Part shown: one piece after another, positions 58,326 to 64,000 of the stretch
Position numbering within the stretch: the stretch's first letter is position 1
Layout: each line of letters begins with the position of its first letter
Position numbers and translations under genes: made by a program
Notes under the pieces: generated by a model
The model's database searches: none
Told to the model about the DNA's origin: nothing
The model's input: only the letters and a program-made list of their open reading frames with translations
Assembly: GCF_006715785.1 (NCBI RefSeq)
Contig: NZ_VFNX01000001.1
Span: forward strand, 744,001 to 808,000
Length of the DNA: 64,000 nt
DNA from: Streptomyces puniciscabiei
GTDB taxonomy: Bacteria; Actinomycetota; Actinomycetes; Streptomycetales; Streptomycetaceae
Direction of reading: 5' to 3'

Positions 58326-58973
58326 TCAGGCGGTTCGGATCTCCCGCTCCAGCTGCGTGGCGAGCGTGACGTAGCGGGGGCGGCGGTGCACCGGGACCAG
58401 GCCCCGGATCAGCAGGTGCCACATCTCGGCGACCCGGCGCGGCAGCCGTCCCGCCGGTTCGAGCGAGCGGCCGGCGACCCGCGTGCCGACGAAGAAGGCG
58501 ACCAGGGAGTGTGCGACGACGCCGACGTCGAGCTCGCCGTGCACATCGGACTCCCTGACGGCTCCGGTGAACTTACGGGTGGCGAACTCCAGCCACTCGG
58601 TGAAGGGATGCCTGAGGGGCGGCCGTACGGCGACGTCGGCGGTGGCGAGGCGGAGCGCGGCGCGCGGCACCGGGTCCTCCACGGCGAGCCGCGCGACCCC
58701 GAACGTGGTGCGCATCAGGGCCTCCAGCGAGGAGCAGCCGCGGCTCTCGACCTCGGCGACGACCGCTTTCGCGGCCTTGGCGTTGAGTTCGAGGATGGCG
58801 TGGGCGAGGTCCTCCTTGGCGGCGAAGTGGAAGTACAGCGCCCCCTTGGTGACCTTCGCGTGCGTGACGATGTCGCTCAGACTCGTGGACTCGTAGCCTT
58901 GCCGGTCGAACAGATCGGCGGCGGCCGTGATGATCGTTGCCCGGGTCTGTTCGGCACGTAACTGCCTCGCCAT
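58326..58973 (-). CDS. cprB: CprB-type gamma-butyrolactone receptor homologue (TetR family)
   Basis: This 215-aa TetR-family protein opens MARQLRAEQTRATIITAAA and continues with the helix-turn-helix DIVTHAKVTKGALYFHFAAKEDLAHAIL near 34-62, essentially that of CprB of S. coelicolor (SCO6071, 215 aa), an ArpA/ScbR-class receptor homologue. Later blocks (SSLEALMR, RPPLRHPFTEW, GTRVAGRSLEPAGRLPRRVAEMW) also match. CprB affects antibiotic production and sporulation; its ligand has not been settled to my knowledge. A GAGGAGGGG ribosome site and an ARE-like operator precede the gene. No afsA-like butyrolactone synthase gene is in the window. Confidence 0.92.
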   Translation of the reverse strand: MARQLRAEQTRATIITAAADLFDRQGYESTSLSDIVTHAKVTKGALYFHFAAKEDLAHAILELNAKAAKAVVAEVESRGCSSLEALMRTTFGVARLAVEDPVPRAALRLATADVAVRPPLRHPFTEWLEFATRKFTGAVRESDVHGELDVGVVAHSLVAFFVGTRVAGRSLEPAGRLPRRVAEMWHLLIRGLVPVHRRPRYVTLATQLEREIRTA

Positions 58974-59001
58974 CCTGGGACCCCTCCTCGCGACTCATAT
59001 C

Positions 59002-59025
59002 AACGAACGGGACATGCGGTTTGTT
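59002..59025 (-). promoter_or_regulatory. ARE-like operator upstream of cprB
   Basis: A 24-bp imperfect palindrome with outer arms AACGAAC and GTTTGTT (6 of 7 paired) and a 10-bp centre starts 29 bases upstream of the cprB ATG. Length, symmetry and the AACRAAC half-site resemble the autoregulatory elements bound by ArpA/CprB-type receptors. It would overlap the promoter, giving autorepression. Confidence 0.65.
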
Positions 59026-59410
59026 TTTGACCCCCCGCACACGATAACTCACCGAGTGGCAGCGGCGGTTCGGGCGCGGGTCGGCGGGCCCACACGTGTC
59101 ACCGGTGGATCCGGCGCCGAACAGGCCCCCGGCGGTTCGTGAACGGCGAGATGAGAACGGTTTCCCCCTTCCTTTCCCGGCTGTCGTCGGCAGCCGCGGG
59201 GCGGCGGGCCCCCAACCCATGATCGCCACCATACGAGGACGGCCGCCGGCTCCTCAACGGGGCCCCGAATCAGGCGCGAAACGTCCGAACCGGTCGGTGC
59301 TTTCACGCCCCCTGACCATCGATCCGCCGGTCCGGGTGAACACACGCAACGCCTCGGCCGTACTGGACCGCGCAGACCCCGTTCCCGCGCCCGTCGAGGA
59401 GACATCCCGG
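59026..59410. other. Intergenic region between cprB and the LPMO gene
   Basis: The divergent gap from the ARE-like site to the LPMO start holds no gene I can support. The short frames in it lack ribosome sites. The promoter of the LPMO gene must lie here; no clear -35/-10 pair is seen. Confidence 0.4.
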
Positions 59411-60265
59411 ATGACCCGGATGACCGCCCGCCCGAGCGTCACGGCGGCCGCCGCCGCGGCCCCGCTCCTGCTCCTGTCGTGGGCGGCGGGGTCTGCCCAG
59501 GCACACGGCGCCCCCACGGATCCGGTCAGCCGGGTCTACGCCTGCTCTCCCCGGGGCGGCGACGCCGCGCGTTCGGCGGCCTGCCGTGCGGCGGTCGCGG
59601 CGAACGGCACCCCCTTCACCGCGTGGGACAACCTGCGCGTGGCAGGGGTGAACGGCCGTGACCGGCAGGTGATTCCGGACGGCAGACTGTGCAGCGGAGA
59701 CCTTCCGGCATACCGGGGCCTGGACCTGGCGCGGCGGGACTGGCCGGCGACCCGCCTGACGCCCGGGGCCGCACTGACGATGACGTACGCCTCGACGATC
59801 GCGCACGCGGGCACGTTCCGGCTGTACCTGACCAAGCCCGGCTACGACCCGGCGAGACCGCTCAGGTGGTCGGATCTGCCGGAGCGGCCCTTCGCCCAGG
59901 TCACCGATCCACCGCTGCGGGACGGGGCGTATCACATCGCCGTGAGACTCCCGCGGGACCGGACGGGGCGTCAGGTTCTTTACACCGTCTGGCAGAACAG
60001 CAGCACGCCGGACACCTATTACTCGTGTTCCGACGTGGTCTTTCCGGAGAAGGACGAGAAAAAGGCGGGAGCGGAGGCGGGATCAGGGGCGGGATCAGGG
60101 CAGGCGAAGGCCGCGCAGGCGACGTCTCCGGACCCGGCTCCCGCCGCGGGCGGGCAGGTCACCCGGGGCACGGGCCCCTCCGCGCCCATGCTGGCGGGCG
60201 GCGCCGCCGCGGTGCTGGTGCTCACCGGGGGCGCCGCCCTCGCAGTGCGTCTGCGACGACGCTGA
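59411..60265 (+). CDS. AA10 lytic polysaccharide monooxygenase, membrane-anchored
   Basis: This 284-aa secreted copper enzyme cleaves chitin or cellulose oxidatively. Signal peptide cleavage after AQA exposes H32 as the N-terminal residue of the copper histidine brace (HGAPTDPVSR), and the second His is H132 (TIAHAGTFRLYL). The AA10 domain ends near residue 215. A Lys/Glu/Ala-rich linker follows, then a C-terminal hydrophobic helix (MLAGGAAAVLVLTGGAALAV) and RLRRR, so the enzyme is probably held at the membrane. There is no clear LPxTG sortase motif and no carbohydrate-binding module. The ATG at 59411 has GAGGAG upstream; 59420 is an alternative. Confidence 0.88.
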   Translation: MTRMTARPSVTAAAAAAPLLLLSWAAGSAQAHGAPTDPVSRVYACSPRGGDAARSAACRAAVAANGTPFTAWDNLRVAGVNGRDRQVIPDGRLCSGDLPAYRGLDLARRDWPATRLTPGAALTMTYASTIAHAGTFRLYLTKPGYDPARPLRWSDLPERPFAQVTDPPLRDGAYHIAVRLPRDRTGRQVLYTVWQNSSTPDTYYSCSDVVFPEKDEKKAGAEAGSGAGSGQAKAAQATSPDPAPAAGGQVTRGTGPSAPMLAGGAAAVLVLTGGAALAVRLRRR

Positions 60266-60295
60266 AGTCTGCGGTTCTGCGGGACAGTCGGCCCC

Positions 60296-61365
<1,070 letters not shown>

Positions 61366-61435
61366 GTCCTACAAGGGCAGTTGCAACCGGCGATCGCAGC
61401 TCGCGCACATCCGGCACGCTTTTTTCACATCCGCC

Positions 61436-61465
61436 TTGACCCTCCGAAGTAACCGGCGGTAACTT
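61436..61465 (+). promoter_or_regulatory. Candidate divergent promoter, rightward
   Basis: TTGACC (61436-61441) and TAACTT (61460-61465) are separated by 18 bp and lie about 140 bases upstream of the DUF6230 gene. The region is AT-richer than its surroundings. Confidence 0.45.
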
Positions 61466-61605
61466 CCTCGAAGGCTACTGCCGCGTAACGAGAAAGCCCT
61501 TGCTCCGCCGGGGTGCGGGGAGGCGTACGCGACAGTCGCTGTCCGCGCCAGGACACCGCGCCACTGAAGCCCGACCCGCATTGATGCATGCCCATGGGAG
61601 CAGAC

Positions 61606-62322
61606 ATGGCCTCGTCCCCGGACGTCCCGTCCGTCGGCAACACCCCCGAGAACCCGGGAAACGGTTCGCCCTCCGAAACTCCTGAAACGCCCGAAACACC
61701 GCAGGCGGCCGTCACCGCCGCGGGCGGCGAGAGACGGGGCCGGGTCCGGGCCCGGCGGGCCGCGGTGATGGCGGTACCCGCCACCCTCCTCGCAGCCGGT
61801 CTCGCGGTGCTCACCGCCCAGGGAGCGCTGGGCGTGCAGTTCGCGATCTCCGGCATGCCGTTCACGGTCACCGCGACGGAACTGAACGGAACCGGTTTCG
61901 AGCAGTTCGGCGGCCTCGACAACATGGCGGACGGCAGCCCGAACGCCGGTGACACCGGGGGGCAGGAGCTCGTGGTGACCTCCGCCATCAAGAACGCCAC
62001 GCTCACCAAGCTGTGCCAGAGCGTCGACCTCGGCGGCACCAACCTGCTCATCACGGCGGGCGGCGGCGCGGACAAGGTGCAGGCAACGGACCTGACCACC
62101 GACTCCACCGAGCTGTCCGGCGACGCCGCGTTCAACAACATCGAGATCGGCAACGACGCCAGCACGCTGACCAAGGCGGGCGTGAAGGGCCCGATCGGTG
62201 TGTTCAGCCAGCAGGCCGACACCGTGCGCATCGCCAACCTACGGCAGACCAACTACGCGACGACAGCTGGTGTGTTCAAGCTGCCGGGCCTCAAGCTCCG
62301 TTTCAGCGGCTCGGGTTGCTGA
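61606..62322 (+). CDS. DUF6230 family protein
   Basis: This 238-aa protein has a disordered Pro/Glu/Thr-rich cytoplasmic N-terminus (~55 residues), one transmembrane helix (AAVMAVPATLLAAGLAVLTA), and an extracellular beta-rich domain (VQFAISGMPFTVTATELNGTGFEQFGG, described in part) ending in Cys. This is the DUF6230 pattern; members are annotated as unknown or, misleadingly, as cholesterol esterase. It is followed by a DUF6114 gene, the standing partner in Streptomyces, so the two probably form a membrane complex. GGGAG 5 bases upstream supports ATG 61606. Function unknown. Confidence 0.85.
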   Translation: MASSPDVPSVGNTPENPGNGSPSETPETPETPQAAVTAAGGERRGRVRARRAAVMAVPATLLAAGLAVLTAQGALGVQFAISGMPFTVTATELNGTGFEQFGGLDNMADGSPNAGDTGGQELVVTSAIKNATLTKLCQSVDLGGTNLLITAGGGADKVQATDLTTDSTELSGDAAFNNIEIGNDASTLTKAGVKGPIGVFSQQADTVRIANLRQTNYATTAGVFKLPGLKLRFSGSGC

Positions 62323-62327
62323 TCGCG

Positions 62328-62798
62328 GTGGCCGACCGTCCACGCCCGGGAGCGCGGGCCGCCTTCCGTGGCTGGCGGGCCCGCCGGCCGTTCTGGGGCG
62401 GGCTGCTGCTCGCGCTGGCCGGCGGCGAGATCCTGCTCACCGAGAAGGCCTCGCTGAAGGTCGTGATGCACATCGGCATGCAGGGGGCGGCCGGCTACCT
62501 GCTGCCGACCCTGATGGCACTGCTGGGCCTGCTGATCCTGTTCAACCCGGCGCAGCGGCTCTTCTACTCCATCACCGGCGTCCTGCTCTCCCTGGGCACC
62601 TGGGTCACGTCCAACCTGGGCGGCTTCTTCATCGGCCTCCTGCTGGGCGTCACCGGCAGCTGCCTCGCCTTCGGCTGGCTCCCCGACCAGGAGCCGCGCC
62701 TCAGCCGCCGTAAACGCCGTAGGCAGGCGAAGGCGGCGGCACGGGCACGGGCCGAGGGCATCAAGAGTCCGCAGGGGACGAAGGGCCTGGCCGCCTGA
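62328..62798 (+). CDS. DUF6114 family membrane protein
   Basis: This 156-aa protein has four transmembrane helices (FWGGLLLALAGGEILL, LLPTLMALLGLLILF, a segment near LFYSITGVLLSLGTWV, and FFIGLLLGVTGSCLAFGWL) and a very basic C-terminal tail (RRKRRRQAKAAARARA). It is the usual partner of DUF6230 and starts 5 bases after that gene's stop. The GTG at 62328 was chosen; a TTG at 62316 would overlap the upstream gene. No catalytic residues are evident; role unknown. Confidence 0.82.
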   Translation: MADRPRPGARAAFRGWRARRPFWGGLLLALAGGEILLTEKASLKVVMHIGMQGAAGYLLPTLMALLGLLILFNPAQRLFYSITGVLLSLGTWVTSNLGGFFIGLLLGVTGSCLAFGWLPDQEPRLSRRKRRRQAKAAARARAEGIKSPQGTKGLAA

Positions 62799-62809
62799 CG
62801 GCACCGGAG

Positions 62810-62833
62810 GGCGGGCGCGGGTGTCGGCCCGCC
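62810..62833 (+). terminator. Stem-loop after the DUF6114 gene
   Basis: GGCGGGC (62810-62816) and GCCCGCC (62827-62833) form a 7-bp stem with a 10-nt loop, 12 bases past the stop codon. Confidence 0.5.
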
Positions 62834-63114
62834 GCGTGCGGATCCAGGCAAACCGACGGCCGTCTCCGCCGGTTGCCCGATCAGGCACCGACCACGCGAG
62901 CCGCTCCCCCGCTGGGCCCGCGCTCACGGGTGGCTCGGCGGACGCCGCGCGCCCGGTGCTCAACCCCCGCTCACCAGCGGGGCCCGGTGGACACCGCACG
63001 ATCCCGTCACCCGGCCCCCGCTCCGGGCTCCCCCGGACGCCGCGCCGTCTGCGGGGCCGTACGCTCACCCGCCGACGCGCCGGCCTCGCTCACGGGGCAC
63101 GACCTGCGACGGCT
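62834..63114. other. Intergenic region before the MgtA gene
   Basis: This 281-bp stretch between convergent genes holds no gene I can support; it is extremely GC-rich with short palindromic runs. Confidence 0.4.
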
Positions 63115-64000
63115 TCACGACACGGACCCCTCCGGCCGCCGCCGCGCGGGGTGCTTCGTGGTCATGGTGAGGGCCATGGCGTACAGGCCGAGGACGGCGG
63201 CCAGCAGCAGGTGGTACGGGGCGGGCAGGGCGGTCATGCCGAGCGCGGCGCCCAGCGGGCTGGGCGGTAGGGCGATCCCCACGGCGGCGAGGAAGGCGGC
63301 GGCCCAGCCGACCGGTCCCGACCATCCGCCCCGCGCAAGGCGCCGCCCGTCGCGCAGGAGCAGCATGACCAGCGCCTGGGTGAGCAGGTTCTCGGTGAAC
63401 CAGGCGGAGTGGAAGACGGCCTCGTCGTGCAGCGCGTCGGGGCCGTTCAGGGCGAGCGTGAGGACGCCGAAGGTGGCGAGGTCGGCGAAGGCGTTGAGGA
63501 CGCCGAAGCCGGTGATGAACCGCAGGAAGGCGGCCGGCCGCAGCACGGTCGGCCGACGCAGCTCGCTCGGGGCCGGGCGGTCGTGGGCGAAGGCGAGCTG
63601 GGCGGCGTCGAAGCACAGGTTCTGCGCGAGCACCTGCACGGGGAGCATCGGCAGGAAGGGCAGCAGCAGTCCGGCCGCGAGCATGGCGAGGACGTTGCCC
63701 AGGTTGGAGGAGAGGGTCACCCGCAGATAGGCGGCGATGTTGGCGCTGCTGCGGCGGCCGGCGGTGACGGCGTGTCCGATGGCGGTGAGGTCCTTCTCGC
63801 CCAGCACGACGTCCGCGCTCTCCCGCGCCACCGCCACGGCGCCGCGCGGCGCGATCCCGACGTCGGCGGCGAGCAGCGCGGCCACGTCGTTGACGCCGTC
63901 CCCGAGGAAGCCGACGGTGTGCCCGGCGGCCCGCAGCCCGGCGACGACACGGGCCTTGTCCTCGGGGGTGCACCGGGCGACGACCGTGGTGGTCCCGCCG
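63115..64000 (-). CDS. mgtA: Magnesium-transporting P-type ATPase, C-terminal part (cut by window edge)
   Basis: The frame runs from the window edge to 63115 (about 295 residues seen). It opens with the end of the cytoplasmic P-domain: RCTPEDKARVVAGLRAAGHT then the hinge motif GDGVNDVAALLAADVGI, and continues with the membrane half, including GRRSSANIAAYLRVTLSSNLGNVL and several helices. The long helical C-terminal half with NLCFDAAQLAFAHDRP fits the MgtA/P3B ATPases that import Mg2+ (or Ni2+). The N-terminal part, with the phosphorylated DKTGT Asp, lies beyond the window. No Mg-sensing leader can be judged because the 5' end is absent. Confidence 0.85.
   Translation of the reverse strand, partial: GGTTTVVARCTPEDKARVVAGLRAAGHTVGFLGDGVNDVAALLAADVGIAPRGAVAVARESADVVLGEKDLTAIGHAVTAGRRSSANIAAYLRVTLSSNLGNVLAMLAAGLLLPFLPMLPVQVLAQNLCFDAAQLAFAHDRPAPSELRRPTVLRPAAFLRFITGFGVLNAFADLATFGVLTLALNGPDALHDEAVFHSAWFTENLLTQALVMLLLRDGRRLARGGWSGPVGWAAAFLAAVGIALPPSPLGAALGMTALPAPYHLLLAAVLGLYAMALTMTTKHPARRRPEGSVS

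Overview
The window is chromosomal DNA from a Streptomyces or a very close actinomycete. GC is very high, GTG and TTG starts are common, many genes overlap by 4 bp (ATGA/GTGA), and several genes are lineage markers: the germacradienol/geosmin synthase, a subtilisin inhibitor, a CprB/ArpA-type gamma-butyrolactone receptor homologue, mycothiol-related enzymes and the DUF6230/DUF6114 pair. From memory, the sulfur operon (SCO6102 to SCO6093), the geosmin synthase (SCO6073) and cprB (SCO6071) lie in one neighbourhood of the S. coelicolor chromosome, so most of the window looks like conserved core or arm DNA. I see no prophage, insertion sequence, tRNA, rRNA or CRISPR array.

Layout. 0.1-8.1 kb: two membrane proteins, an AidB-type acyl-CoA dehydrogenase, a GAF-domain regulator, a secreted protein and a GNAT acetyltransferase. 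8.1-17.6 kb: an assimilatory sulfur operon. It starts with a leader peptide and a hairpin, then runs sir, a 59-aa Cys-rich protein, cysH, cysC, cysD, cysN, a sulfonate-type ABC transporter and a sirohydrochlorin chelatase that serves the siroheme of Sir. 17.6-24.4 kb: a small unknown gene, an ECF sigma factor with an Rv2466c-like thioredoxin-fold protein, a transglutaminase-like gene behind a TipA-type MerR promoter, DUF1697 and an MMPL exporter. 24.6-31.3 kb: a macrolide-type glycosyltransferase, a phosphotransferase, a DEDD exonuclease, a SAV2148-type HEPN protein and a copper amine oxidase that appears split over two secreted proteins.

31.5-43.2 kb: glycogen and trehalose genes (glgX, treY and, separately, treZ), with a LysR regulator, a dihydrolipoyl dehydrogenase homologue, an M14 peptidase, a subtilisin inhibitor and an FHA protein between them. 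A ~230-bp tandem duplication sits exactly on the treY/lysR junction. 43.3-52.4 kb: a degenerate kinase, an M24 peptidase, a ~770-bp array of ~36-bp degenerate repeats, a PDZ protein, a LysR/amidotransferase pair, a phenoxazinone-synthase-like multicopper oxidase and a large unknown protein. 52.4-59 kb: geosmin synthase, a hydrolase/P450 operon, an ARMT1-type protein and the cprB homologue with an ARE-like operator. 59.4-64 kb: an AA10 lytic polysaccharide monooxygenase, secreted and DUF6230/DUF6114 genes under divergent promoters, and the C-terminal part of an MgtA-type ATPase cut by the window edge.

The strongest leads are the leader peptide/hairpin module of the sulfur operon, the split amine oxidase, the TipA-like leaderless promoter, the tandem duplication, the minisatellite, and three proteins that have lost a hallmark catalytic residue (HEPN, kinase, thioredoxin-fold). 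All functional calls come from reading motifs and recalling families; no database search was run.
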